Part shown: positions 9,281-18,281 of the stretch, one piece after another
How positions within the stretch are numbered: the first letter of the stretch is position 1
Layout of the letters: each line of letters starts with the position of its first letter
Assembly: GCF_900113025.1 (NCBI RefSeq)
Contig: NZ_FONT01000005.1
Span: 62,001 to 126,000 of the forward strand
DNA length: 64,000 bases
Source: Alteribacillus iranensis
Lineage (GTDB): Bacteria; Bacillota; Bacilli; Bacillales; Marinococcaceae
Direction: 5' to 3'
Made by a program: the position numbers and the translations under genes
The notes under the pieces: generated by a model
What the model was told of the DNA's origin: nothing
Seen by the model: only the letters and a program-made list of their open reading frames with translations
The model's database searches: none

Positions 9281-10645
9281 ATGATATACACCAAAGATGA
9301 AAGTGAAAGGATTTTAGAGTCCCTTCAAGATGATTTACTAGTGACGGATGTTTCCGGAACCATCACAAAAGTTACCCATACCATGAAAAAATTATATGGA
9401 GTCGAGAACGATGAACTGGTTGGTCAGTCTGTCTACGACCTTGAGAAAGCAGGGATTTTCAAACCTGCAGTCACTCCCATGGTAAAGAAAAACAAAAAAA
9501 GGACAACCATTATTCAAACAACAAATGATAACAAAAAGTTGTTAGTAACAGGTATTCCTGTGTTTGATGATAACGGGGATTTGTGGCGTATTGCCACTTA
9601 TTCTCATGATGTTACCGAGCTCGTAAACATTAAAGATTATTTGTCAGAAATGGAAGAAGAAATGGAACGAGTTCTGTATGAATTGAACCGTCTGAGAGGT
9701 CAGTATTTGCAGGAATATGGATTTATAGCGCGTTCCTCGACCATGAAGCGGTGTCTTGAAATGGCCAGACAAGTTGCTGATGTCGATGTAAACGTCCTGC
9801 TTTTAGGAGAGTCAGGCGTTGGTAAAACTCAAATTGCTAAAATGGTTCACAAAGAAAGCCCGCGCAAGGACGGTCCTTTCATTGAAGTAAACTGTGGTGC
9901 CATCCCTGAAACCCTTTTTGAGTCTGAGTTTTTCGGGTATGCCGGCGGTACCTTCACCGGTTCTAATAAAAACGGAAAAGTTGGTCTTGCTGAGCTTGCT
10001 GAGGGGGGGACGCTGTTTTTAGACGAAGTTGGGGAACTCTCTCTTAACAATCAAGTGAAAGTCCTTAAATTTATTCAAGAAAAAGAGTTTTACCCTGTTG
10101 GAGGGCGCAAATCAAAAAAGGTAGACTTTCGCTTGATATCCGCTACCAATCGCCCTCTTGAAAAGTTAGTTCAAGAGGATAAGTTCAGGGAAGATTTGTT
10201 TTTTCGTTTGAACGTCGTGCCAATCACTATACCCCCTTTACGGGAACGTACTCCCGACATCATCCCTCTCATTGAACATTTTGTACAGGAGTTTTCCGAA
10301 AAATACGAGAGGGAAATTCAGTTAGAAAAAGGGGCGATGAAACTTCTTAGCGAGCATGATTGGAGAGGAAACGTACGCGAGTTAATGAATGTCATCGAAC
10401 GACTAATTGTAACGACCCCCTCCAACGTATTAAAGCCTGAAGATATTTGGATGCCTAATAAAAGCACAGATCAACAAGACAAATTTTCATTTCAAGGTTC
10501 TCTCCCGGAAACCCTTGCTTCTGTAGAAGAAAAAATAATAAAAGAAGCGGCCTCGCAGTGCCGTACAACGACAGAAATGGCCGAATGGTTAGGAATCAGT
10601 CAACCGTCTGTTGTCCGCAAACTAAAAAAGTATAACATTAAATAA
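9281..10645 (+). CDS. Sigma-54-dependent activator (PAS / AAA+ / Fis-type HTH), RocR-like
   Basis: Enhancer-binding protein of 454 aa. A PAS domain (about residues 8-115) is followed by a short coiled segment (118-140). The AAA+ domain has Walker A GESGVGKT (176-183) and Walker B TLFLDEV (D248-E249), and a Fis-type helix-turn-helix ends the protein (MAEWLGISQPSVVRKLKKY). The loop that contacts sigma-54, normally GAFTGA, reads GTFTGS at 223-228, an atypical but conservative version. It lies between gabT and the permease/ureohydrolase genes, all of which carry -24/-12 promoters, so it is the probable regulator of all three units. The PAS domain presumably senses a pathway compound. Confidence 0.9.
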   Translation: MIYTKDESERILESLQDDLLVTDVSGTITKVTHTMKKLYGVENDELVGQSVYDLEKAGIFKPAVTPMVKKNKKRTTIIQTTNDNKKLLVTGIPVFDDNGDLWRIATYSHDVTELVNIKDYLSEMEEEMERVLYELNRLRGQYLQEYGFIARSSTMKRCLEMARQVADVDVNVLLLGESGVGKTQIAKMVHKESPRKDGPFIEVNCGAIPETLFESEFFGYAGGTFTGSNKNGKVGLAELAEGGTLFLDEVGELSLNNQVKVLKFIQEKEFYPVGGRKSKKVDFRLISATNRPLEKLVQEDKFREDLFFRLNVVPITIPPLRERTPDIIPLIEHFVQEFSEKYEREIQLEKGAMKLLSEHDWRGNVRELMNVIERLIVTTPSNVLKPEDIWMPNKSTDQQDKFSFQGSLPETLASVEEKIIKEAASQCRTTTEMAEWLGISQPSVVRKLKKYNIK

Positions 10646-10647
10646 TT

Positions 10648-10663
10648 TGGCACGTATCTTGCA
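10648..10663 (+). promoter_or_regulatory. Sigma-54 (-24/-12) promoter for YjiH-type permease
   Basis: TGGCACGTATCTTGCA, a full match to the -24/-12 consensus, begins 3 bp after the activator's stop codon and ends 36 bp before the permease start. Confidence 0.88.
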
Positions 10664-10699
10664 ATAATATTACGGTAAATATAAAAAAGGGTGATATGT

Positions 10700-12094
10700 G
10701 TGGAGACAAACCATTCTAGTGGGACTCACAGATCCGATATGTCATTTTGGACTCCTGCTAACAAGCGGAAGTCACTTATCGTTTCTGTAGTCAGCATGTT
10801 TTTATTTTTAGTTCCTGTTCCCTACCAAGGGCAATGGACGATCGGAATCGGAATCGTCGCCGAGGCGTTACAGGCCACTTTTGAAGAACACTTGCCGCTA
10901 TTTATGACTTTCATATTAATATTATCGGTAGTCGGTACTATTGTAATGAAGCTTGCTGTAAAAAGCGGAGCCGATTGGGCACAACGTCCGTCTTTCACAA
11001 AAGATTTACTGGATGTAACCTTTTTCTGGGGATTGCTTCGTGTCTTAGGTGCCATTTTTGCTATCATGACTTTATTTGAATTGGGTCCTGAATTTATATG
11101 GTCCCCTGCAACCGGGGGAACGGTACTGTTTGACCTCGTTCCTGTATTGACCACTTGGTTTCTAATTGCCGGGTTTTTAATGCCCTTACTTCTAGAATTC
11201 GGTCTCATGGAATTTATCGGTACAGCTGTCCGTGGAATTATGCGTCCTCTCTTTAAACTTCCTGGACGTTCATCCATCGATGCTCTTGCTTCATGGATGG
11301 GAAGCGGGACTGTTGGTGTTCTGATCACTACGCAGCAATATGAAAGCGGTTATTATACGAAACGGGAAGCCTCTGTCATTGCTACGAACTTCTCCGTAGC
11401 ATCGATCGCTTTCAGCTTATTAGTTATTAACTTTATTGGCATGGGCCACATGTTTATTCAATTTTACGTCACGGTCATCGTTGCCGGGTTCGTTGCAGCT
11501 ATTGTTTGTCCAAGAATTCCTCCTTTATCCAGAAAAGAAGAAACATATTACGAGCACGCTGGAAAGCAAATTACCGAAGAAGTACCAGAAGATAAATCAC
11601 GTCTTCGTTGGGCAGCAGAACTTGCCGTGAAGAAGGCATCTAATGTAAAAAGCGCTGGCCCTATCATAAAAAGCGGTGTTCAAAACGTTATTGATATCTG
11701 GTTTGGACTTATTCCACTCGTAATGGGGTTAGGAACTATTGCTCTAGTCATCGCAGAATTTACACCGATTTTCGAAATTATTTCTTATCCAATTGTTCCA
11801 TTATTAGAATTAGCGGGCATTCCTGAAGCTGTTGATGCTGCCCCTGCTATGCTAGTTGGTTTTGCCGACATGTTCTTGCCAGCTGTCATTGGAAGCGGTA
11901 TCGAAAGTGAATTGACACGCTTTGTCATTGCCGTTCTTTCCATGACTCAACTTATATACATGTCAGAAGTGGGTATTTTGCTGTTACGTTCAAAAATCCC
12001 TTTGAATTTCTGGGAAATCCTTATCATTTTCCTTGAGCGCACGATTATTACACTTCCTATTATTATCTTCATGGCTCATGTATTCTTTTTCTAA
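10700..12094 (+). CDS. YjiH-family membrane permease (nucleoside-recognition/Gate domain)
   Basis: 464-aa integral membrane protein with about ten hydrophobic segments and two Gate-type halves (around residues 150-260 and 330-450; SWMGSGTVGVLITTQQYE in the first). YjiH-type proteins are often encoded beside agmatinase or arginine-catabolism genes and are assumed to import the guanidino compound; none is well characterised to my knowledge. I prefer GTG 10700, which has AAGGG about seven bases upstream, over an in-frame GTG at 10691 with no spacing to that site. Transcribed from its own sigma-54 promoter, followed by the ureohydrolase. Confidence 0.8.
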   Translation: METNHSSGTHRSDMSFWTPANKRKSLIVSVVSMFLFLVPVPYQGQWTIGIGIVAEALQATFEEHLPLFMTFILILSVVGTIVMKLAVKSGADWAQRPSFTKDLLDVTFFWGLLRVLGAIFAIMTLFELGPEFIWSPATGGTVLFDLVPVLTTWFLIAGFLMPLLLEFGLMEFIGTAVRGIMRPLFKLPGRSSIDALASWMGSGTVGVLITTQQYESGYYTKREASVIATNFSVASIAFSLLVINFIGMGHMFIQFYVTVIVAGFVAAIVCPRIPPLSRKEETYYEHAGKQITEEVPEDKSRLRWAAELAVKKASNVKSAGPIIKSGVQNVIDIWFGLIPLVMGLGTIALVIAEFTPIFEIISYPIVPLLELAGIPEAVDAAPAMLVGFADMFLPAVIGSGIESELTRFVIAVLSMTQLIYMSEVGILLLRSKIPLNFWEILIIFLERTIITLPIIIFMAHVFFF

Positions 12095-12144
12095 ATCATA
12101 AATGCTCTCATCTGGACTATCTTGATAGATTCGCTAAATACATT

Positions 12145-12160
12145 TGGCATGAAAATTGCA
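12145..12160 (+). promoter_or_regulatory. Sigma-54 (-24/-12) promoter for ureohydrolase
   Basis: TGGCATGAAAATTGCA, one mismatch to the core consensus with correct 12-bp GG to GC spacing, 58 bp upstream of the ureohydrolase start. Confidence 0.78.
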
Positions 12161-12217
12161 TTAAAATGATATTGCAGTATGATTATGTTTTATCTAAGTT
12201 ATTTAGGAGGTTTTATA

Positions 12218-13168
12218 GTGTATAAACCAAAAGATTCATCTACTAGCCCTCGTTATACAGGCGTTCGTACATTTATGAGATTAGAACAAATTAAGACAAC
12301 AGAAGATGTGGACTTTGTCGTTGTGGGAAACCCATATGACACAGCTGTTTCTAACCGGATTGGAGCCCGTGGAGGCCCTCAGCATATTCGTGATTTCTCT
12401 GTTCTATTACGTCCTTACAATCCTGTACAAAAGATCAATATATTTGACTACTGTTCTGGAGTGGACTATGGCGATTTTGAAATCGTTCCTCAGAACATCC
12501 ATAAGTCCTATGACATTGTCAAAGAAGAACTTGGAAAAATCTTAGATAACAACATTACACCGATTATCCTTGGAGGAGATCATTCTATTTCACTTGGTCA
12601 TTTGCGGGCTTTTGCAGAGAAGCACGGACCAATTGCGCTTGTTCACTTCGATTCACATAGTGACACGTGGGATAACTATTTCGGTGAAAAATACATGCAC
12701 GGCACTCCATTCCGCCGCGCTGTAGAAGAAGGCTTAATTGATACCGAACATTCCATTCAAGTCGGACTTCGCGGCCCTCTTTATGGCCCGGAAGATGAAA
12801 CAGATCCGGAAGATCTAGGATTCAAAACAATACCAATGCATGAAGTAAAGAAACTTGGTTATGAAGAAGTACTACGCCAAATTCATGAACGTGTTGGTGA
12901 CCGTCCTGTTTTTGTATCCTACGATATCGACTTTGTGGACCCTGCATTTGCCCCAGGGACGGGCACCCCAGAAATTGGCGGTCCTGACAGCCATGAAGCT
13001 CTAGAATACGTTCGCGGCCTTCATGGACTTGATATCAAAGGATTTGACCTTGTGGAAGTTCTTCCTGAATATGATCATGGAGAAATAACAGCAGCTCTTG
13101 CTTCTGCGGTAGCATTTGAAATGATCAGCTTAGTTGCTATGAAAAAAAGAGAGCAACAAAATAAATAA
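12218..13168 (+). CDS. Ureohydrolase, agmatinase/guanidinobutyrase-like
   Basis: Binuclear manganese ureohydrolase of 316 aa that releases urea from a guanidino compound. Metal-ligand motifs are GGDHS, HFDSHSD (a DAHxD variant) and SYDIDFVDP. The stretches MHGTPFRRAVEEGL and APGTGTPEIGG resemble Pseudomonas guanidinobutyrase GbuA more than Bacillus SpeB. With gabT and gabD beside it, 4-guanidinobutyrate (giving GABA and urea) is the likelier substrate. Agmatine is the alternative, but no putrescine pathway genes are nearby. Start is GTG 12218 behind TAGGAGG; an upstream in-frame ATG at 12179 has no ribosome binding site and would add 13 hydrophobic residues. A clear terminator follows. Confidence 0.85.
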   Translation: MYKPKDSSTSPRYTGVRTFMRLEQIKTTEDVDFVVVGNPYDTAVSNRIGARGGPQHIRDFSVLLRPYNPVQKINIFDYCSGVDYGDFEIVPQNIHKSYDIVKEELGKILDNNITPIILGGDHSISLGHLRAFAEKHGPIALVHFDSHSDTWDNYFGEKYMHGTPFRRAVEEGLIDTEHSIQVGLRGPLYGPEDETDPEDLGFKTIPMHEVKKLGYEEVLRQIHERVGDRPVFVSYDIDFVDPAFAPGTGTPEIGGPDSHEALEYVRGLHGLDIKGFDLVEVLPEYDHGEITAALASAVAFEMISLVAMKKREQQNK

Positions 13169-13181
13169 TGTCTTATATTAT

Positions 13182-13213
13182 CCTCTAGTCTGTTATGACT
13201 AGAGGATTTTTTT
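13182..13213 (+). terminator. Intrinsic terminator after ureohydrolase
   Basis: CCTCTAGTC / GACTAGAGG hairpin with a 6-nt loop followed by seven T residues. Confidence 0.9.
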
Positions 13214-13319
13214 ACGTTTACTATTTGCTGCTAGCGGAAAATAATCACATATAACATTGTTTCCTGTAAAAACTAAGTATGCTTCATCTTAAGTATCACT
13301 TTTAGAAAGGAGTGAAAAT

Positions 13320-13694
13320 ATGGAGCATGTAAAAGCTTTAACCTTTAAAGGCTTGTTAACTCTTGCCGTTCTCTGGCTCATTTTAACTGTAGGTTTTGGT
13401 GTATCCTTCTGGCACGTTATTATATTAACTGTAATTCTCGGAGTGCTTTCTTATCCTGGTGATGTATTCTTACTTCCAAAAATAGATAACCTTCCGGCGA
13501 CAGCCGGGGACTTTGTCCTTTCCTTTCTCGTTATTTGGCTATATGGGACACTGTTTTTTACTGCAGACATTTCCGTGTGGCTAGCTTCTCTTATTTCTGC
13601 CCTCTTTCTTGCAGGAGGGGAATATTATTACCATACGTATTTGGCAACTCACCTCCTCCCAGCGAACAACCGGCTCCGCATGGATTCACAATAA
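13320..13694 (+). CDS. YndM-type (DUF2512) membrane protein
   Basis: 124 aa with four membrane helices, including LSYPGDVFLLPKIDN between helices 2 and 3, a pattern I associate with the YndM/DUF2512 family of spore-formers. Function unknown. Strong ribosome binding site AGAAAGGAG before ATG. Single-gene unit between two terminators. Confidence 0.7.
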   Translation: MEHVKALTFKGLLTLAVLWLILTVGFGVSFWHVIILTVILGVLSYPGDVFLLPKIDNLPATAGDFVLSFLVIWLYGTLFFTADISVWLASLISALFLAGGEYYYHTYLATHLLPANNRLRMDSQ

Positions 13695-13701
13695 TTTTTT
13701 A

Positions 13702-13733
13702 GGCTTCCTCTATATGGGGAAGCCAATTTTGTT
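13702..13733 (+). terminator. Intrinsic terminator after yndM-like gene
   Basis: GGCTTCC / GGAAGCC hairpin followed by AATTTTGTTTT. Confidence 0.8.
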
Positions 13734-13759
13734 TTCTGCTGCTTTTCTTACTTAATTCA

Positions 13760-13786
13760 GTTTTCCTTTTTCTTTACAGCGGGTAA
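13760..13786 (+). promoter_or_regulatory. Sigma-B-type promoter
   Basis: GTTTTC, 15-bp spacer, GGGTAA: close to the general-stress consensus GTTTAA-N12-14-GGGTAT, and 42 bp upstream of the first YflT-like gene. The second paralogue has the same pair of hexamers with a 14-bp spacer. Confidence 0.6.
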
Positions 13787-13828
13787 TAACATTGTAGAAC
13801 CTTTCATCAAAAGAGGAGGCTTCAATCC

Positions 13829-14362
13829 ATGAGTACTAAAATGATTGGTGGCGTTTTTGAAGAGCAGCATGACGCCGTGCTGGCTATTAAGGGATTAAAA
13901 GAAGCAGGTTATACAACAAATGATATTTCCATTTTCACTCGAAATGACAATGTACTTGCAGAACTTGAGCAAAAAACCGGTACTGTTCGCTTAGATGATG
14001 GAGCTAAGACAGGGAAAAGCGAGAATATTGATAAATTCGCCGTGAGCGGTGTTGGCGGCGGTGGTTTATTAGGTGCCATTGCTGGTTTAGGGCTCCTTGC
14101 CGTTCCAGGGATTGGTCCCGTAGTCGGGGGAGGCCCATTAGCAGCCGCCTTAAGTGGTGCAGGAATCGGTGCCGGGGGCGGAGGCATCATTGGAGCTCTT
14201 ACCGGCGCTGGCATCCCCGACGAAAAAGCCAAAGACTTCGAAGGTTACATGAAAGAAGGCTATATACTAGTGTTAGTAGAGGCAGATGAAAAGAGAGAAC
14301 GCACAGTATACGATATCTTTTCTTCCCATCATGATGTAGAAGCGCGCGAATTCAAACGTTAA
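13829..14362 (+). CDS. General stress protein, YflT/GSP17M-like
   Basis: 177 aa. The N-terminal module (residues 1-55, MIGGVFEEQHDAVLAIKGLKEAGY) is the YflT-type ferredoxin-like half. It is followed by a glycine/alanine-rich, weakly hydrophobic segment (about 70-130) and a C-terminal strand (YILVLVEAD). Molecular role unknown; relatives in Bacillus are sigma-B-induced stress proteins. Strong site GAGGAGG before ATG. It forms a tandem pair with the next gene, each with its own sigma-B-like promoter, so the pair probably arose by duplication. Confidence 0.82.
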   Translation: MSTKMIGGVFEEQHDAVLAIKGLKEAGYTTNDISIFTRNDNVLAELEQKTGTVRLDDGAKTGKSENIDKFAVSGVGGGGLLGAIAGLGLLAVPGIGPVVGGGPLAAALSGAGIGAGGGGIIGALTGAGIPDEKAKDFEGYMKEGYILVLVEADEKRERTVYDIFSSHHDVEAREFKR

Positions 14363-14372
14363 TCGCGACGAC

Positions 14373-14398
14373 GTTTTCCCTTTTGTAACTTGGGGTAA
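14373..14398 (+). promoter_or_regulatory. Sigma-B-type promoter
   Basis: GTTTTC, 14-bp spacer, GGGTAA, between the two stress-protein genes and 40 bp upstream of the second start. Confidence 0.65.
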
Positions 14399-14438
14399 GT
14401 CTAAAAAGAACACAAATTCCTAATAAGGAGGTTTTATA

Positions 14439-14996
14439 GTGCAAAAAAAAATTATTGGCGGTGTCTTTCAAGACCAGCAAGATGCTATTAATGCTATTGA
14501 AGCCTTAAAAATGGATGGCTATGCGACGGAGGATATCACGGTTTTTTCAAAAAATAAAAACGATCTCGATGCACTCGAAAACAAAACAGGAGCCTCGACT
14601 ACGGATGATTCGACAAGCAAAGGAAAAGGAGCAAGCATCGGTAAAGGTGCCGGTATCGGTGCAGGAAGTGGCGGCGTACTGGGTGCGCTTGTCGGCTTAG
14701 GCCTTCTTGCTATTCCAGGTATTGGACAAATTGCAGCTGCCGGGCCATTAGCAGCAGGTCTAGGCGGTGCCGGCATCGGCGCTGGAGGCGGCGGTATCGT
14801 AGGAGCCCTAGTCGGTGCAGGTATTCCTGAAGAGCATGCCAAAGATTATGAAGCATATTTAAAGAAAAATCACATCGTTGTCTTAGTAGAAGCAGACATT
14901 GATCAAGAATCCAAAGTGTATGACACTTTCAACACGCACCGTACAGAAAACTCGCACATGTACCCCGATAATCATCAACGAGGAATGCGTCTTTAA
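14439..14996 (+). CDS. General stress protein, YflT/GSP17M-like (tandem paralogue)
   Basis: 185-aa paralogue of the preceding gene with the same architecture: N-terminal IIGGVFQDQQDAINAIEAL module, long Gly-rich central segment with GxGxGxGGG repeats, and C-terminal HIVVLVEAD. It is extended at the C terminus by a His-rich tail (HTHRTENSHMYPDNHQRG). Start is GTG with TAAGGAGG. It probably acts in the same stress response as its neighbour. Confidence 0.82.
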   Translation: MQKKIIGGVFQDQQDAINAIEALKMDGYATEDITVFSKNKNDLDALENKTGASTTDDSTSKGKGASIGKGAGIGAGSGGVLGALVGLGLLAIPGIGQIAAAGPLAAGLGGAGIGAGGGGIVGALVGAGIPEEHAKDYEAYLKKNHIVVLVEADIDQESKVYDTFNTHRTENSHMYPDNHQRGMRL

Positions 14997-15018
14997 CACG
15001 TGACTTCACGTTATAAGA

Positions 15019-15053
15019 AGGGGTGGAATTGCTTATTCAGCACTTCCGCCCCT
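15019..15053 (+). terminator. Terminator after stress-protein pair
   Basis: AGGGGTGGAA / TTCCGCCCCT hairpin with a 15-nt loop; the following tract ACTTTATATT is only weakly T-rich. Confidence 0.6.
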
Positions 15054-15119
15054 ACTTTATATTAGATAAATTATCTGGCAATACTTAAACTTATACAGGA
15101 TTTTAGAGGAAGTGAAGCG

Positions 15120-18100
15120 ATGAAGTCTATTTTAAATAGGAGCAAATTTTACTTATTGTTAATTTTCATTTTAGTGCTTGCCGGAATATATGTTTTCACA
15201 ACTCTAGAACAACGAGAAGTCCCAGAAACGACAGTTAACGTAATAAACGTAACGACGCCTCTACCCGGAGCCAGTCCAGAAGACGTAGAAAACTCGGTGA
15301 CTTCACCGGTGGAGGAGAATATATCGGGGATTACAGGAGTGGAAGAAATATCTTCTGTGTCTTCAAACGACATTTCAGTCATCACTTTAACATTACAAAA
15401 CAACAGTGACATAAAAGAAGTGACTCAACAAGTGGAACAAGGAGTCCGAAAAGCTGAAAAGGAATTTCCTGAGAGAGCCTCCTCCTCATCTATTGAGGAA
15501 GTAGAAGCGAATACTCCTCTTCTCAGTTTTATGCTGACTCATGAAAAAAATGATGATTTACAAGACCTTGAAAGCTTTATTACAACTTTAGACCGTGAAG
15601 TATTGTCTGTAGAAGGTGTGTCAAGTACATTAACAAAAGGGTTAACAGAAGAAAGAGTAGAAATTAATCTGCTTAGTGAAGAATTAAGGGAGTATCAGCT
15701 CACTCCTCAGGAGATCATACAAGAATTAGAGCAGCGATTACAGCCTGTCTCTTTGGGTGAGGAAGAAGAGAACGATAAGCAAGTCTCACTCTTGCTTGAA
15801 GAATCGGAAGGAATAAAAAAGCTAAGAGATTTATACGTTAGTAATGCCTCTGTGCCTTTATCTGATGTGGCTGACATTCAAAGAGCAGAGACGAATCGAG
15901 AAGATATTATTACCCATAATGGGACACCCGCTATAAACTACACTGTTTACCTCCAAAAAGGGGGAGATGCGCCGGCAGTTAGTGAGACGATTACCAAAAT
16001 CATGGAGGAGCAAGCACGGAATCTTCCATCAGACATATCGATACATCCTATTCAGTCTCAAGCCGAAAGTATTAACGACATCTTCAATGATCTCTACCAA
16101 GCTCTCGGTTTAGCCTTATTAGCAGTCATTTTCATTACCTCGCTTGGCCTTACAATTTTCGGGGCCCTCGTTGTCTCCTTAACTGTAATCGCATCAATCT
16201 TTATAGGTCTCATCCCTATCCCTTGGATGGGAGTCGACCTTAACCAAATATCTATTATCGGTTTAATTATAGCGATAGGGATCCTTGTCGATGATTCGAT
16301 AGTAGTAAACGATAACATTCAAAGACGTTACAAGCTTGGTGACCAACCGATACAGGGAGCAATTACAGGAGTAAAAGAAGTGTATCCGTCCATTCTTTCG
16401 TCTTCACTTGCCATCGTTCTAACCTTTTCGCCTCTTTTGTTTTTATCAGGGGCCAATGGAGAGTTCATACGAGCGTTACCCAGCATTTTAATTACGACAA
16501 TTATAGCATCTACCATTTTAGCTCTACTATTCGTGCCAATAATGCGCTATGTAAACTACCAGCGAAAAAAAGGATCATTTCCGAGCCATCCTGGTTTATT
16601 AGGAAAACCGTTGGAATGGGTTGCTAAAACTTACGCTTACAAAGTGCTTCCAGTTATGATAAGAAAACCGTTAATCACTACACTTGCTGGAGTCATTTTA
16701 GCTTCAAGCTGCTTTACACTTATACGCTATACTCCATTTGAGTTCTTTCCAGATGCCGACAAAGATGTAGTAACTGTAGACGTCTTGGCACCCCAAGGGA
16801 CCCCCATCGAAACTACTGATGACTTAGCAAATGAGGTTGGTGCCTTTCTGGAAGAAAATGAACCAGTTATTCAAGAAGTGAGCGTGTTTACAGGGACGGG
16901 GTTGTCCAATCTGTTTGGGGCTTCTCTGGACCAATCCGACAGTCACACGGCTCAGCTTGCCCTTCATATCGATAATGAGTCTTTAAAAGCTACCAATATG
17001 ATTGATAAATGGGAAGAAAGAATACGAAGCGAATTCCCTGAAGCTGATATATTTATGGAGACTATTGTTCAAGGGCCTCCTGCTGGTGCCCCAATTACCG
17101 TTTCCATATCCGGAAATGACATGTATGAGTTATTAGAACGCCGTGACCAACTGAAAGAAAAAATAAAAACAGAGGCAAACTCGAACATTGTAACAGACAA
17201 CGTCGGAAACCTCGTTCGAGCTAAAGAATATGAAATAAACAAAGACTCTCTAGAAGAGAACCAATTGTCTCAAACTCGTATTGTTAATCAGTTACAGCTT
17301 GCGACGGAGGGTATCCCGATTGGGGACCTATATTCCTCCAATGACTCCTCTCTTGCCGTACAACTGTTCCAAAAAAATAACGAAACGTTAGACCTAAGTG
17401 CTATGGAGATACCAATCCCTGCGGAAAGCGGACCTCCTCAGTTTATCAACCTGGAGGACGTCGTTTCAGAAACAGAAACAGAGGTCCTACCTCAAATCCC
17501 TCATAAAAATGGAAAACGAACAGTCACGCTTCGTGCCTTTGGGGATCATGACGGCTTTGAACAGCAGGTTACCTCCATAGTAGAAGATCAACGTACAAAA
17601 GACAGTGAAGAATTTGAATATAAAATTGGCGGGGAAGAGTCAAATCAGCAGGATTTCTTTCAGGAAATTACAATTTTGTTTATTATTATCCTGCTTCTTG
17701 TTTATCTTGTGATCGCCTTTCAATTTAAATCATTTGGTTTACCCTTTCTCATATTACTTGCTGTGTTTCTCGCTATTGCCGGAGCAGTCGTTGGACTTTT
17801 TATCACTCAAACACCAATCAGCTTTTTAGGAGTTATGGGAATGGTATCTCTTACGGGGATTGTCGTTCGAAACGCAGTAGTGTTGATTGATTTTGTTGAA
17901 CAAAGACGAGGAACCATGAATATTCATCAAGCAGTCCTTGACTCAGGTTACGCAAGGATAAAGCCAATACTGTTAACTACTTTGACGTCTATCACCGCTT
18001 TAGTTCCGGTGGCGTTGAGCGGCGATCCATTATTTGAACCATTAGCCATTACGATAATAGCCGGAATCAGCTTTTCTACGATTTTAACGGTATTAATTGT

Positions 18101-18149
18101 CCCGAGCTGTTATATGCTGTTTGCTCACTGGGGTAAGATAAAAGGTTAG
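15120..18149 (+). CDS. RND-family efflux permease (AcrB/SwrC-like)
   Basis: 1009-aa proton-driven exporter with the standard RND layout: a first helix (10-28), a large extracytoplasmic loop, helices around 320-480, a second loop, and a C-terminal helix bundle (840-1005). The helix-4 motif GILVDDSIVVNDN carries the paired Asp residues of the proton relay. The TTPLPGASPEDVE segment after helix 1 is typical. In Bacillus the relative SwrC (YerP) exports surfactin and other amphiphiles. No membrane-fusion or outer-membrane partner is encoded nearby, as expected in a gram-positive organism. Substrate unknown. Confidence 0.88.
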   Translation: MKSILNRSKFYLLLIFILVLAGIYVFTTLEQREVPETTVNVINVTTPLPGASPEDVENSVTSPVEENISGITGVEEISSVSSNDISVITLTLQNNSDIKEVTQQVEQGVRKAEKEFPERASSSSIEEVEANTPLLSFMLTHEKNDDLQDLESFITTLDREVLSVEGVSSTLTKGLTEERVEINLLSEELREYQLTPQEIIQELEQRLQPVSLGEEEENDKQVSLLLEESEGIKKLRDLYVSNASVPLSDVADIQRAETNREDIITHNGTPAINYTVYLQKGGDAPAVSETITKIMEEQARNLPSDISIHPIQSQAESINDIFNDLYQALGLALLAVIFITSLGLTIFGALVVSLTVIASIFIGLIPIPWMGVDLNQISIIGLIIAIGILVDDSIVVNDNIQRRYKLGDQPIQGAITGVKEVYPSILSSSLAIVLTFSPLLFLSGANGEFIRALPSILITTIIASTILALLFVPIMRYVNYQRKKGSFPSHPGLLGKPLEWVAKTYAYKVLPVMIRKPLITTLAGVILASSCFTLIRYTPFEFFPDADKDVVTVDVLAPQGTPIETTDDLANEVGAFLEENEPVIQEVSVFTGTGLSNLFGASLDQSDSHTAQLALHIDNESLKATNMIDKWEERIRSEFPEADIFMETIVQGPPAGAPITVSISGNDMYELLERRDQLKEKIKTEANSNIVTDNVGNLVRAKEYEINKDSLEENQLSQTRIVNQLQLATEGIPIGDLYSSNDSSLAVQLFQKNNETLDLSAMEIPIPAESGPPQFINLEDVVSETETEVLPQIPHKNGKRTVTLRAFGDHDGFEQQVTSIVEDQRTKDSEEFEYKIGGEESNQQDFFQEITILFIIILLLVYLVIAFQFKSFGLPFLILLAVFLAIAGAVVGLFITQTPISFLGVMGMVSLTGIVVRNAVVLIDFVEQRRGTMNIHQAVLDSGYARIKPILLTTLTSITALVPVALSGDPLFEPLAITIIAGISFSTILTVLIVPSCYMLFAHWGKIKG

Positions 18150-18165
18150 TTTTTTCCCTTTTATC

Positions 18166-18232
18166 TCCTGGCTGTTCTTGCCAGGATCCCCCCCTCTTTT
18201 TCCGTGCGATCCAAGGGGTCATTCCTTGGATC
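18166..18232. terminator. Double hairpin between convergent genes
   Basis: Two hairpins: TCCTGGC/GCCAGGA (18166-18186) and GATCCAAGG/CCTTGGATC (18208-18232). They lie between the RND gene and the convergent permease and probably end both transcripts. T-tracts are imperfect. Confidence 0.6.
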
Positions 18233-18281
18233 AACTTGCACTTTTTCATGTTGAAGAGCTAGTTTCTAGTATCATCTTACC

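Noticed and set aside
13909-14842. Long minus-strand frames rich in Pro and Ala opposite the two stress genes
   Set aside because: Mirror image of the Gly/Ala-rich coding strand; no start signals.
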